NCBI GenBank assembly: GCA_026225945.1
Contig: JAMJFZ010003746.1
Location: 3,480,501 to 3,544,500, forward strand
Source: Cricetomys ansorgei
Lineage: Eukaryota; Chordata; Mammalia; Rodentia; Nesomyidae
Reading direction: 5' to 3'
DNA: 64,000 bases
Part shown: piece by piece, positions 12,520 through 22,679 of the stretch
Layout of the letters: each line of letters begins with the position of its first letter
Position numbering within the stretch: position 1 is the stretch's first letter
Position numbers and translations under genes: made by a program
Notes under the pieces: generated by a model
What the model saw: only the letters and a program-made list of their open reading frames with translations
Told to the model about the DNA's origin: nothing
Databases searched by the model: none

Positions 12520-12655
12520 CTGGACGTAGAGGCTGATACCTGTAATCGTAGCACTTAAAAGGCTGCAATGGGATTGCTGAGTACCAGCCTAGGCTACACA
12601 GTGAGTTCTAGGTCAGCCTGGGTTACAAATAAGCCCTTATCTCAAAATCAAAAAA
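12520..12655 (+). repeat. B1 SINE
   Basis: ctgatacctgtaatcgtagcactt...gcctaggctacacagtgagttct. Confidence 0.75.
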
Positions 12656-13016
12656 CAAAAAACAGTCAAATAGGGAGATTCAGTTCAATGAGTTATTTTA
12701 AAACTGGCAAAGGAATAAGTTACGGTTTGAGTCAAAGAACTACATCCCATTTCTGCAGCACTGATAATCTTGAAATCTGATAATCTTGAAACATTAACTT
12801 CAACTTGGTAAAAGCCAGTTTAAGAGCTAAGTACTAAGTAGACTGGTAAACAAAAACTATGACTTCTACCTCTCCTTTTAGGTAGAACAGAAAACAATCT
12901 CATCAATATACAGTGCATCAAGTGAAATCACTATTTAGAGACAACCTATGAGAAAAATGTCAGAAATAAGTAAATTACTAGGTCTATACATGTTTTCTTT
13001 CCTTCCCTTTTCTTTC

Positions 13017-13160
13017 TTTTTCGAGATAGGGTTTCTCTGTGTAGCCTTGGTTGTCTTAGAACTCAATCTGTAGACCAAGCTGGCCTTAATCTCAAGAGTC
13101 CTACCTGCCTCTGCCTCCTGAATGCTGCAATTAAAGGCGAGCACCAACACCCACCAGCTC
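13017..13160 (-). repeat. B1 SINE
   Basis: tcgagatagggtttctctgt...ctgcctctgcctcctgaatgctg. Confidence 0.85.
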
Positions 13161-14014
13161 TATGTATGCATTCTTAAAATTATGCTGTTTCCTAAGGAGC
13201 ATGTTCCCATCGCTACCCCCAGCCTCCAGCAGAGTAATGTATAAGCTCTACAGAACACCCCAGCAACATTTTTTTCACCAACACAGCTGAGTATTACAAT
13301 TAAAGTTCACGTTTGCCTAATGAGTCCTGATAAAGAACTCTCGTTTTAAGAGTTTGTAGGTATTACTTAAGACTGTGGCACCAAAATATTGCCTATTTTA
13401 TCATTATGAACAGATGCTTGTTTGGGCAGATAGTAGCTGCACGTACTGCGACTCTACTAAAAATTACCGTAACAATAGGAAATTTGATTTTAAACCCCCA
13501 CTCAGTCATCCTCCAAAGGCAATATCTCCATATGAAGTGATAAAAATTAAAACAAACATAATTTGCCATTGTTAGAGGACTTGAGAAATCTGACAACCAC
13601 TTCTACACAAAATTATTACTTCATTTGAAATTACTAATTTCTAATCTACTAAGACCACAAATGAAGTACTTTTTTAATGCTTTTCTTTTTTTAATGTGTA
13701 TAACTCTTTACTCTTCAGAATATCAAATATGATATCCACCCTCATTTCTCCCCCTTTCTCCCCTCAAATATCTTTATATATCCCCCAAAATATCCCCCTC
13801 AACTTTATGGCTCTTTAAGAATAACCTATTAAATCCAATTTGTTGTTGCATGGGTTCGGGACCATCTGGGAAACCTACCAGTGGGAACATCATGAAAAAA
13901 GAATGAGTCTCCCTTCCAGAGAAGCTACCAGCTGTCAAAAACTCCATAATTTTGGGCTGACTTGAACTTATCCAACTGTTTTATGCAGGTAACCACAGCT
14001 GCTGTTTCCTTTAA

Positions 14015-14240
14015 CCCTTTTTGTGATACTGAGACATTGAACCCAGAACTTTGTATATATTAAACAAATACTCTACCACTGAACTACACCCCCAGCCCTC
14101 TTCTCTTTTGTCTCTTATTTTTAGATACAGTCTAAGTTGTCCAAGCTGGCCTAAAACTTACTCTGTAGCCTAGACAGGCTTTGAACCTGTGATCTTCCTG
14201 TTTCAGCTGAAATTACAGGCCTGTGCTACCAAGTCCAATT
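14015..14240 (-). repeat. B4 composite SINE (ID + B1)
   Basis: ctaccactgaactacacccccagccc (ID complement) joined to ccaagctggcctaaaacttac...gctgaaattacaggcctgtg (B1-like). Confidence 0.75.
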
Positions 14241-14374
14241 TGTAATCACTTTTAATACTTCTCAAATTCCTGAATCCTAGCCATTTTGATTTTTGTTCTT
14301 TTTTTAACCTAAGCCAAGGTATTTCCTTATTTAACAAATAGGTGGGAGAGATGGCCTAAGGTTTCATCCAACAT

Positions 14375-14560
14375 TGCATGTATTTATTTATGTATCTGTA
14401 TAGGTATACATGTACTACAGCAAGAGTACATGAGTTAGAGTACAACTTTCACAAGTTGGCTATCTCCTTCCACAATGTGGGTGCTAGAGACTGAACTACT
14501 GGATATCCGGCTTAGTGTTAGTGGTAGGTGCTATTACCAGATGAGCCATTACCCAAGGCC
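14375..14560 (-). repeat. B3 SINE
   Basis: ctccttccacaatgtgggtgctagagactgaac...cagatgagccattaccc. Confidence 0.72.
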
Positions 14561-14595
14561 CCTCTTCTAGTTTCAATACACTTAAGATTTTTAAA

Positions 14596-14850
14596 GCCAG
14601 ACGCGCCTATAATCACAGTGCTAGAGAGGTAGAAGTAGGAGTTTAAGGCTATCTTGGGCAATATAGCAAAACCTAGTCTCAACAAATAAAAAATACTCAG
14701 ATTTTTCACTTAGTGGAACACAATAAATACTATTCCAGACTAGCAAAAACACAAAACAAAAACCTATATTCAAGTATACATTCAGGTTAATGCTATAGTT
14801 CAAGGTGGTAGAGCACCTAACACCCTAGGTGCATTCTCTAGTAATAATGG
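14596..14850 (+). repeat. B4 composite SINE
   Basis: gcctataatcacagtgctag...atcttgggcaatatagcaaa then agttcaaggtggtagagcac. Confidence 0.6.
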
Positions 14851-15458
14851 AGAAGTGGGGTGAAATGTCCATTTAATGCAAAAGGGGCATTCTTTCTTTC
14901 CAAAGTTTCACTTATCCTTAGGTTTGTCCTTTAATTTGGACCCAAGGATAAAACTTCAAACACTGACCTACTAATATTTTGATCAAAAACAAAATAAAGC
15001 AAAAAACAAAATACTGCCTGACTACTCCTATAAAGTGCCCTTATACTAAAGTCACATTTGCTTATTTTTAAAATGGGAGAGAATGTTTTTTAAAGTCAAA
15101 ATGAAAAAAATTCAGAAGCTTGGATAAAAGACAAGAGAATTCTGAAAATCAGGGTTTCATTCTATAAGCTAAGATTCATTTGGTTTTGCTCCCAAATGGT
15201 GATGTGGATTAAAAATAACAGTCAATGTAAGATGTTTCCTTAGTTTGATCATACCCACATCTGCATAAATAACTTTAAGTCCAGAAATAAATACATTGGA
15301 AACGCTGAGTAGCTCTAAAGTTATTATCATAACATTAGACAAATTGAGTTTTTTACACTGTATTATTAATTCCAAGACAATAAGTTATCAGTCCCTAACA
15401 ACAAAGGGAAAGCAAACATACAACATTCTAAGAAGTCCTTTTTAAAGTGGAATAGTTG

Positions 15459-15530
15459 AGTGCTGGGGATATAGCTCTGTATTAGAGAGCTTGCCCAGCA
15501 TGCAAAAGGTCCTGAGTTTAATCCCCAGAA
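15459..15530 (+). repeat. ID SINE
   Basis: gtgctggggatatagctctg...ggtcctgagtttaatcccca with an A tail to 15540. Confidence 0.85.
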
Positions 15531-15540
15531 AAAAAAAAAA

Positions 15541-15600
15541 TGTGTGCGTGTGTGTGTGTGTGTGTAGAGAAAGAGAGAGGGGAGAGAAAGAGAAGGAGAA
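15541..15600 (+). repeat. (TG)n then (GA)-rich microsatellite
   Basis: Starts in the A tail of the ID element, a common birthplace of microsatellites. Confidence 0.9.
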
Positions 15601-15667
15601 TACTGAAACTAACAAAGTTAACCCACAAAATTCTTGATACTTAATGAGTCCAATGGGAGTTGAAAAG

Positions 15668-15795
15668 GACCAGATATGGTGGCTAAGACCCTTAATCCCA
15701 GCCCCAGCACTTACGTGATTGAAGCTTTAAGTTTGCTGCCAGGCTGAGCCACATAGTGAGTTCAAGTTAGCCTGAGTTGTCTCAAACAACAAAAA
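15668..15795 (+). repeat. B1 SINE
   Basis: ccagatatggtggctaagac...cttaatcccagc...gccacatagtgagttcaag. Confidence 0.7.
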
Positions 15796-16011
15796 CAACA
15801 ATAATAATAATAGTAGTAGTAATAGTAGTAGTAAAAGTACATATTCATAAATGAAACTGTAATAGAAGAATTAAATTCCAGGATCAGTAACAGATCCTTG
15901 ATACAAAAAGTGTCTTCCTGTAAATCAATTACATCTAAGTTATTTAGTATGGCTGACCAGTAGGAGTAGAGGCATATTTTGACAACTTTATCTAAAAACT
16001 AAATATATAAA

Positions 16012-16160
16012 GGCAGTCTGGCATGGTGTGGCTCAAGCCTGCAATACCAACACTCTAGAGGTTAGGGCAGAAAAATCAAGGATTCAAGGCCAGCTTGGAC
16101 AATGAGCTCCAGAACAATCTGGACTATATAGAGTAAGACTATGTCTCAAATGAAACAAAT
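16012..16160 (+). repeat. B1/B4 SINE
   Basis: tggcatggtgtggctcaagc...ttcaaggccagcttggacaa. Confidence 0.72.
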
Positions 16161-16974
16161 AAACCCACTAAAAAGTAAATTTTAAAAAAGATCTGTCACC
16201 TTTCTAACTCTAATCCACTATAAAATTAACAGGGCTTAGAAGTTCCATATTAAGTGTTGAACTCAAGAACCTATGTTTCTAAACAACTTGTCAGTCTCAA
16301 GTTTACTTCCACATGCTGTGTTAACTTCCTTTCACAATTTTAAAATAAAAATAAAAAGAACTTTTTTTTTTCCACTAGAGGAAATTTGAAACATATAGGG
16401 AAGTAGAGGGAAAAGCCTTATCAACTACCTTACATGGAACAATCATGTGCTGGAAATTGTTGAAGCTGAGTGATTACATTCTTTTCACCCTCCCTAGATA
16501 TTTAGAAGCAAATTCCAGACGTTATTCCTTTCACATTTCATATGGCCTTGGGTCATTTGGAAACCAAGTTGCTTATTTACTAGTTCTTGGGTAAATGAAG
16601 TTCTGAGATTATTTCAGTTACTTTCCAATCCTATTTTAGTTTTGTCCATTTTCTTGGCAAGAAATCAGCAATGGCACTTTCATCTATAATGTAACTGAAA
16701 TTCTGCTTTCCACAATTAATACATGTTCATTTCCACATGAAATAAGAGCTAACAAACCAATATTTACATAGGTGCTTTTAAATTTTTGTTGTTTATTGCT
16801 ATAGTAAATAAAGCAATTAGTAGTCTAAAATAATCTAAGTCTAGAATATACCTGCACTTTAGAATGATATGTCCTTATCTGTAACATGAAAATTTCCCTA
16901 TAAGATAAAAAATGAAAGCACTGTAATCCTTTGGACACTTGGGAAAGTTTGGTTTAAAAATCTTTTATATCCCT

Positions 16975-17080
16975 GGCACAGTGGCACAAACCTGTAATCC
17001 TAGTACTCTGGAAGCTGAGGCAGAAAAGATCATCAATTTCAGGCCAGTCAGGGCTTTAGGACACTATCACAAAAATCCTT
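16975..17080 (+). repeat. B1/B4 SINE
   Basis: cacagtggcacaaacctgtaatcctagtactctggaagctgaggc. Confidence 0.75.
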
Positions 17081-17273
17081 TATAACAACAAGATCACAAC
17101 AATGATTGTAATATCACAATTTTCAAAGTACTTATACAATTCTAAATGGACTTTTACTGTTCACTGTGGACTGAGTAGGATGAAGACAAACACTCTAATG
17201 AACACTGCACTGCTTGTCACATGGCTTAAGCATCTAAAAGTGGTATCATAGCAGATGCATACAGTACCTTTGT

Positions 17274-17805
17274 TGTGGGATATTTTAGTTATGGGATCAT
17301 ACTCCTGTGTGTGCTATTGGGGGAAGGTTGCTTCCTGAAGCCTTGCAGCAGGTGAAGGCCTGGCTTCCTACCCATTTACACCTCTGTGCTAGCCATTCAG
17401 ATCTCCACATGAAGAGGCTATTTGTTTACAGTTGAAGGTTACCGATCACTATCAAAGGTCTGCAGCTGGGTGATCAGAGCAGACTCTGAATCACCCCAGC
17501 TGGGTCTGCTGACAGACTTTGAAAAGAGTTAGGTACCATTGTTTTGTAATGAAGGCCTGTATGGGGAGAGGGGGCTTGGGGAAAAGTATAAAGGAGTATG
17601 AGACAAGGGAAGCAAAAGCAGGAGCAAGAGCAAGAGGAGGCTATGGAGTAAGCTCTGCCTAAGCCGCCTGGGCATTGGACCTCTGAGATTTGTCATGGCT
17701 CGTGATTACTATATCAACAATGATTTAATAAACAACTTTGAAAAAAAGTTGGACTTTTATTAAGATACCTTCCTAGTCTAAGCCTCTGGAGTATGCCCTG
17801 CCACA
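17274..17805 (+). mobile_element. Solo LTR of a rodent endogenous retroelement, antisense in Wnk1 intron 1
   Basis: TGTGGGATATTTTAG at the left and ...TGCCCTGCCACA at the right give TG...CA ends. Inside are a TATA-like agtataaaggag (about 17585) and an AATAAA signal (about 17726) in the right order for U3-R-U5. Flanks ctttgt and cttgga agree at 4 of 6 bases, a worn target duplication. The layout resembles rodent mys/ERV LTRs; the family name is not certain. No internal coding region is left. Confidence 0.6.
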
Positions 17806-18002
17806 CTTGGAAAGCATTTCTGTTGTATTTACTAAATGTCTATGCCGCTGACAGGTAAGCTGTACCTTAAGGCACAGGGTCTTGCCTAACAGCCTGATCT
17901 CAGAGACAGAAACATACAAGGCAGTTCATTATTACAGACTACGATGAAACAGGAAAAAAAAAAAAAGGTTTGATATTTACTTAAAGCAAAAATTCTCCCC
18001 AA

Positions 18003-18080
18003 TTGCTAAGGATATCTATAGCTCACTCAGTAGGAAAGCACTTGCCCAGGACTGGGTTCAATACCCAGAACAAGGTGGTA
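18003..18080 (+). repeat. ID SINE
   Basis: gatatctatagctcactcag...ggactgggttcaatacccag, about 300 bases from the exon 1 donor. Confidence 0.72.
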
Positions 18081-18370
18081 GGGGGAAATCTTCACTCAAA
18101 AATTCTGTATTTCCTGCCAGACACACAAGTTTGTACTTAAATGACTTTCACCCCTGCCTGGTAACAATCCCTCTTGACACCAATAGTTCCTGTCTTTTCC
18201 AAACACCTAACTACAAGCTCCTCAATCTTCCAATTCCAACCTCTTTGGAAGCTGGCCTCTTAGTCCCACTCAGAGTCAGAGAATTACAAGAAAAGGGTGA
18301 ACTTGATAAACTGGCTTAACCGAGTCAAATTTGGGATCCAGAAGACCAAAGAAAAAGGAGATGGAATATT

Positions 18371-18372
18371 AC
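18371..18372 (-). other. Wnk1: Splice donor of Wnk1 exon 1
   Basis: Minus strand CAG/GTAATATTCC directly after the codons for CELQ, in phase 0. Reading on past it gives residues unlike any kinase ([11 protein letters not shown]) and a stop 15 codons on, so the exon ends here. Position +5 is T rather than G, so the donor is not a full consensus match. Confidence 0.92.
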
Positions 18373-19130
18373 CTGCAATTCACACCAGGCGACTTCCACA
18401 GTTGTTTCGGTGTCCAGACCTTTGTAGACCGTCTTAAAGGAGCCTCTACCGATTTCGATGTCAAATTTGAGAAAGCGACCGTCATTGGACATCCCCACGG
18501 CCTTGGTCTCCAGCTCTTCGATATCATCCTGTTGCTGGTTCCGATCCTCCGGCGGCTCTTTGGCGCTGCCGCCACCGCTGCCACTTCCACTTCTTGGCGG
18601 CGGGGGCTCCTCTCTGCTCCCCACGACGCTGGGCTGGGACACCGGGCGGTCTTTGCTGGTACTGCCGGGGACAGTCGTGGTGGCCGCGGCAGCAACGGCC
18701 TGTTCCCCTGGGGAGGCAGCTGCTGAGGGCTGCTGAGACACCTGGGAAGCAACGGCGGTGGTCAAAGTTTCCTCTCGGTGAGGCTCTGGTGGAGCGCTCG
18801 GAGGCGCCGCCGCGGGCACGTTAGGTTGGGGGGCAGGGAGAGGGAGGCCCGGCAGCTCCAACGCGGTGGCATTGGAGTCGCAGATGACGCTCCGGCGGAA
18901 GAAGCGGTGCTCCGTGGGGTGGTGGTGGCGGCCGCCCCACGGCTGTCCTTGTCCATAGTGTGACGGCGGCGTCGGTATTCCTCGGTCCTGCCAAGCCCAG
19001 AGTCGGCGACCGCGGCCCCCAGTTTCTCGCCCACGGAAGAATCGGAGCTCGAGCCATTCTTGGGGACTGGCGCCGGAGGCGAAAGGAAGACCGGAGTGCC
19101 GCTCTGCTTCTCGGCGGGGCCGTCAGACAT
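18373..19130 (-). CDS. Wnk1: Wnk1 first coding exon (WNK1 protein kinase, N-terminal 253 codons; frame broken once)
   Basis: Seen: on the minus strand an ATG at 19130-19128 opens [13 protein letters not shown], followed by [41 protein letters not shown] (codon 71), then in another frame [23 protein letters not shown], a Pro/Ala/Ser/Gln-rich stretch, [20 protein letters not shown] and the kinase start [30 protein letters not shown]. The exon ends at CAG/GTAATATT (18373/18372). The start has A at -3 and no in-frame ATG upstream. Known: WNK1 is a cytosolic Ser/Thr kinase that senses chloride and osmotic stress and phosphorylates OSR1/SPAK, controlling cation-chloride cotransporters. WNKs take their catalytic Lys from the glycine-rich strand (Lys233), with Cys250 at the usual Lys site; both are here. 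Odd: 758 nt is not a multiple of 3; the break is at 18916-18919. As written, translation gives 71 native plus 51 wrong residues. Most likely a missing base in the assembly. The gene call is very secure. Confidence 0.97.
18916..18919 (-). other. Wnk1: Apparent 1-base deletion in the Wnk1 exon 1 coding frame
   Basis: The coding strand reads ACC ACC ACC CC ACG GAG CAC. The frame before it gives ATTT and the frame after gives TEHRFFRRS, both native WNK1. The run of four C (18916-18919 as g on the + strand) is two bases where three are needed. 71 codons before plus 181 after plus one repaired codon make 253, which fits Lys233 and Cys250; a 2-base insertion would give 252 and shift both numbers. 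Confidence 0.9.
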
Positions 19131-20120
19131 GGTTGGTCCGCTGGAGTGAAGAGTGCGGGCTCGGATTTGTGAGTGAAAAGGGAAAAGGGTGGCCCGGAAG
19201 AGCCAGCAAGAAGTGCCGGGCAGCGCTCCTACGGCGGGCTCGGAACCGCCGGACTCCCTCTCAGCACTGACGAGGCGCCCCGAGGGCGACGCGGGACACG
19301 GGGTCCGGCTGCGGCGGCTGCTGCGGCTCACGGGGCGGGCTCGTCGGCGGGCGAGGCGGGAGCGGAGCCACGGGGGTTAGCGCCGCACAGTCCGCATCCA
19401 TCCTGCAGCGAGCGGTGGCCGGTAGGGCTGTGGCAGCAGACGCGCCGCAGTCATGAGGGGCAGGGCGCGGGGCCGGCTCCGGGCGAGCGGACGCGACGAA
19501 GGCGAAGACGGCTAGGCTCCCGCCGCTGCCGCTGCCGCTGCGGCTGCCGCTCGCTGCCTCCGCCGCCCGCCGAGCACGGCGGGATAGGCCCTGAGGGCGG
19601 AGGCACAGCGCGAGAGGGACGAGCCCCGACGCCGGGCGGTGGCAGCCCGGGGCACAGGAGTGGGAGGGGCCGCGCAGGGGAAGGAGGGCCGCGGCCCGGG
19701 TTCCCGGTCACTCGGCTGCCGCCTCAGGCAGCACGCGCCCCAGAGAGGGGACCAGTCTCACAGGGTGCCCATCACCAGATGCCGAGGGCCGAAGCCTCGA
19801 AGCCTCGAAGCCTGAGGAGCGGCCCTCCCCGTCCCCGAGGCCTCCCCGCCCGCCCCGGGCCTGGCGAACCTCTTCCCCGTCTCAGGCCGGCGCCGGGGGC
19901 AGAGGAGGGAGGGAACTGTGGGGAGGGGAGGGCCGCTCACCGCGGGGCCCGGGCTCCGCTACTTCTCTGGCCAGGAGGAGAGGAGACCGAAAGAACTGGG
20001 AGGAGGGGAATAGGGAGAGAAAAGAGCAGTCACCCCACTAGACGCCTTCTGTCAACGAGGAAGGGAGTGCGGAACGGCCGAGCAGAAGAACGGCGTCCGC
20101 CCGGGAAACTCCGCTTTAAA
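19131..20120 (-). promoter_or_regulatory. Wnk1: Wnk1 5' UTR and proximal promoter (transcription start not resolved)
   Basis: Upstream of the ATG the minus strand is GC-rich with no splice signal that would force a separate 5' exon. The coding frame stays open upstream to about 19331 but has no ATG there, which supports the ATG at 19130. Near 20113 the sequence tttaaatggcgcc could be a weak TATA/YY1-like element. I cannot place the cap site from sequence. Confidence 0.6.
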
Positions 20121-20234
20121 TGGCGCCGATGTCTGAAGCCTCCACACAGCCCGCTTGGACCCCGCCCCCCGCTGCCCGGGGCGGCCCCGCCCACATCGCG
20201 CTCGGGGTCTCTTGCGCAGGCGTGCAGGGCTCGA

Positions 20235-20254
20235 GGCACAATGGGATTTGTAGT
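20235..20254 (-). promoter_or_regulatory. ZNF143/THAP11-type promoter motif (copy 1)
   Basis: The minus strand reads ACTACAAATCCCATTGTGCC, close to the known ACTACAAYTCCCAgmatGC element bound by ZNF143/THAP11 near CpG-island start sites. It lies about 1.1 kb upstream of the Wnk1 ATG, at the outer edge of the island. Confidence 0.6.
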
Positions 20255-20335
20255 TTCGAAGTAGAAACTGTGAAAGGGACTGGAGAGGGAGGCTCCTACT
20301 ACTTCCGTGATGCCTTGCGATCGCTCTAGCCTGGT

Positions 20336-20355
20336 GCCTCCTGGGATTTGTAGTT
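20336..20355 (-). promoter_or_regulatory. ZNF143/THAP11-type promoter motif (copy 2)
   Basis: The minus strand reads AACTACAAATCCCAGGAGGC, sharing the 13-base core ACTACAAATCCCA with copy 1 about 100 bases away in the same orientation. Between them, at about 20301, acttccgtg is an ETS-like site. Together they look like a compact upstream promoter block. Confidence 0.62.
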
Positions 20356-21194
20356 CCCTTTTTGAAAACTGCCCCTTCTGAAAGCCTGATGGGAGCGTCA
20401 TCGTGGGTCTCTCAATCCCATCCCAAAGTCAGTGCTCCCTACCAAAATCACTATTTAGGAATCAATTGCAAAAGAAGGGAAGAAAAGAGAGGAAAAAAAG
20501 AAATGAGAAAACGAGAGACTTCGGTCATGTTCTCAGACAGCTCATAGACAGCCATGCGATGAAAAATGATCTGTTGTTCATCTTTAATGGAGAGCCTCCT
20601 TAGTGTTGAGTGATTAGGGGTGTGGGACTAGAGAGGAAGGCAAAGCTGATTAACCAGAGGCTGAGCTCGGAGACCCCGGAAAACTTTGTGAAAAGTACAC
20701 ATAAGATCACTGTTGATTAAATGGGTTAGGAAATACGAATATATTCCATTCTTCTTTCCTCCACAAATAAGGCCACATGCTCGGGTCCAGGTCCCAAACA
20801 AGTTACTTTGGCTGCAAAGATGAGCTGCCTACTTCATAAAACCCAGGGGCAGAGAGAACCCTCTTTGCTATGCCAGAAACTTAACGGGAGGTGTTGGGAG
20901 TCGGGTGACAATCATGGGAGATCGAGTTCAACAAACTTGAGAGGCACGTCTGACTTTTGCCTCTATAGTTGGCTAAATATTATTTTCCTTTGTTTTGTTT
21001 TTCCCCTTCCTCGGTGGTTTAGTAAAACATCCCCTCTTTACTAGACTCGCATGTGTGTACATATGTAATTTATACCAATGCGCGGGACTTGGGAAACCTA
21101 GATCAGTACAGTTCACGGTAATGGAATTCTTTTCTTCAAAACGTCCCTATTGCTTCCTGGACCCTCTTTGCTACTACCTAACACTGTAGAAGTG

Positions 21195-21214
21195 ATGAGC
21201 ACCAGGGGGCACCA
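21195..21214 (+). promoter_or_regulatory. CTCF-like motif
   Basis: The sequence tgagcaccagggggcacca matches the CTCF core CCASYAGRKGGCRS at nearly every informative base. It lies about 0.9 kb outside the Wnk1 island and is not inside a recognisable SINE. Binding is inferred from the motif only. Confidence 0.5.
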
Positions 21215-21267
21215 GACAGAGTAGGAAGCCAAATTTATGAGCCAGATGGCAGTTACAAATCTTAACC

Positions 21268-21370
21268 CAACCGGTGAGAGCGGGAAGCGCTTAAACGTAC
21301 GCAACCGCACCCGAGCGTGGATACGCAGCCGCTTCAGCCCGGGACTGGAGCGAGCGCTCACGCCCGCATT
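21268..21370. promoter_or_regulatory. Small second CpG cluster upstream of Wnk1
   Basis: About 15 CpG in roughly 100 bases (gagcgggaagcgcttaaacg through ctcacgcccgc), set in ordinary AT-rich DNA about 1 kb outside the main island. It may be an enhancer or minor promoter kept unmethylated. No motif assigns a gene to it. Confidence 0.45.
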
Positions 21371-22540
21371 CTTAGTCCAAGATTCCAAAGGGAGGAGCAG
21401 TAGCTTGGAAGCCTCTAGACAGAAGATTCGTTAACTCAGTGTATCTGGATAAACCCCGCTTAGAGAAGTCTTGCTACACGATTAATATTAACTTATAAGA
21501 AACGTTAAAAAAAAGAAATAGCACTTTTTTTCTTTCCGAGGACTACTTTTTAACCTTTAGATTTTGTTTGAAACCAATGGGTGTTAGATTTCATAAAGAT
21601 GGCAAAATGTGAACATTTGAAAATACGAATGCAGTAGGGACAACGAGAATACTGAAATATAAGTACTCTACTGTTTTGGAAAATCGTTAGTTTGCCTCGT
21701 TAATGGTAAGTCTATTTTAGTAAATGTAATTAATGGTTTATCTCCAGTCATAAATCTAATGTCAGCAAGTGAACAAATGACTGTGAAGTGCATTTTTGTT
21801 GTACTTCTTGGTTAGAATTTTCTCAATTGTGGCTTTACCAGGGAAAAGTTTGCTTATAACACAAAGAAACTAATTATAAAGTGGTGACTTAGAAGATCAG
21901 TAAATCGCAGTGTTTATTTATTTTTTGTCTATATAAAAAGAAATTAGGATATTTCTGATGGGTGGTTATCAAAATTTTATCATTATTGCTTATTCCAATG
22001 AACTAAGCCCTGAAACTTTGGTCACATGGCAATGGACACAAGTTCCTTAAAAATAATTATGACCTGTCAACATGTCGTTTCAAGCAGAAATACCTAAAGT
22101 CATTGTAAACAACTTAATAACCGTTGACTTAAAAACCACACTTATCCGCATAATTTTTCCTACTTAGCTTTCCTATGGAAACAGATATAATTTTGAGTAT
22201 AATCACTGTGTATGCTGGGTTAGACTTAAAGATTATACTGTAGCCTGTAGCATGGATATTTACTACCTTTATTTGCTCATTTCTCTTTATAATGCTTACC
22301 CGCCCAAGTAACATGATAATTTTCTGTTACTCATGACTATAATTCCTGATAGTGCCTTTCCTTTCTCTGTCATTTCAATTATCAAGTTCTTTACCATCCA
22401 CACAGAACAACAAGTGACTAAGTAGAAGTACCTGAAAGATCTCAGTATATAGTGAATGTACTAAGTATAGACATTTGACACACTAGCATTTAGGTAGCTG
22501 CTCCCCCAGCAAGGCATGTGTGTATTTGTGTGTGTGTGTC

Positions 22541-22678
22541 CGTCCAAGACAGGGATTCTCTGACTGTCCTGACAGCCCTGGCTGTCCTAGAACTCCCTGT
22601 GCAAGAACTCACAGAGATCCATCTGCCTCTGCCTCCTGGGTCCTGGGATTAAAGACATGTGCCTGCCACCTGGTGAGC
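22541..22678 (-). repeat. B1 SINE
   Basis: caagacagggattctctgac...gtcctgggattaaagacatgtgcc. Confidence 0.85.
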
Positions 22679-22679
22679 C

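Larger units (their letters stand above)
1..18372 (-). other. Wnk1: Wnk1 intron 1, 5' portion
   Basis: Everything left of the donor is intron 1; its acceptor lies outside the window. It is AT-rich and full of SINEs in both orientations, plus one LTR (17274-17805), a hAT-type MITE (8669-8875) and a MaLR end (7120-7250). Stretches without a recognised repeat (about 1080-1985, 5900-6735, 6800-7110, 7720-8520, 8880-9595, 10210-11290, 13165-14010, 16165-16970 and 17085-17270) hold no open frame or motif I can support. Confidence 0.93.
18400..20260. promoter_or_regulatory. Wnk1: CpG island over Wnk1 exon 1, 5' UTR and promoter
   Basis: Base composition changes sharply from AT-rich flanks to dense CG between these points, with many CpG, GC boxes (for example ccccgcccccc near 20161 and ccccgccca near 20186) and CGG/GCC runs. 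CpG islands of this type mark broad, TATA-less housekeeping promoters. WNK1 is expressed widely from promoters at exon 1; the kidney-short form starts from another promoter in intron 4, outside this window. Long open frames on the + strand here come from the lack of AT-rich stop codons. Confidence 0.92.
20400..22540. other. Upstream flank of Wnk1, mostly unique sequence
   Basis: Apart from the CTCF-like motif and CpG cluster listed separately, this 2.1 kb has no clear SINE or LTR, unusual for this window. Short open frames here have no recognisable protein. Low repeat content next to a CpG island often goes with regulatory constraint. Confidence 0.5.

Noticed and set aside
18331..18726. + strand and second minus frames across Wnk1 exon 1
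   Set aside because: They are other-frame readings of the real exon; the MSDG...CELQ reading is the native one.
18373..19130. Wnk1 exon as a processed pseudogene
   Set aside because: It has a CpG-island promoter on one side and a splice donor followed by intron DNA on the other, so it is the native locus despite the frame break.
19173..20264. 363-codon open frame on the + strand
   Set aside because: It lies antisense to the Wnk1 5' UTR in the CpG island, is rich in Arg/Gly/Pro/Ala and has no domain. GC-rich DNA lacks stop codons by composition.
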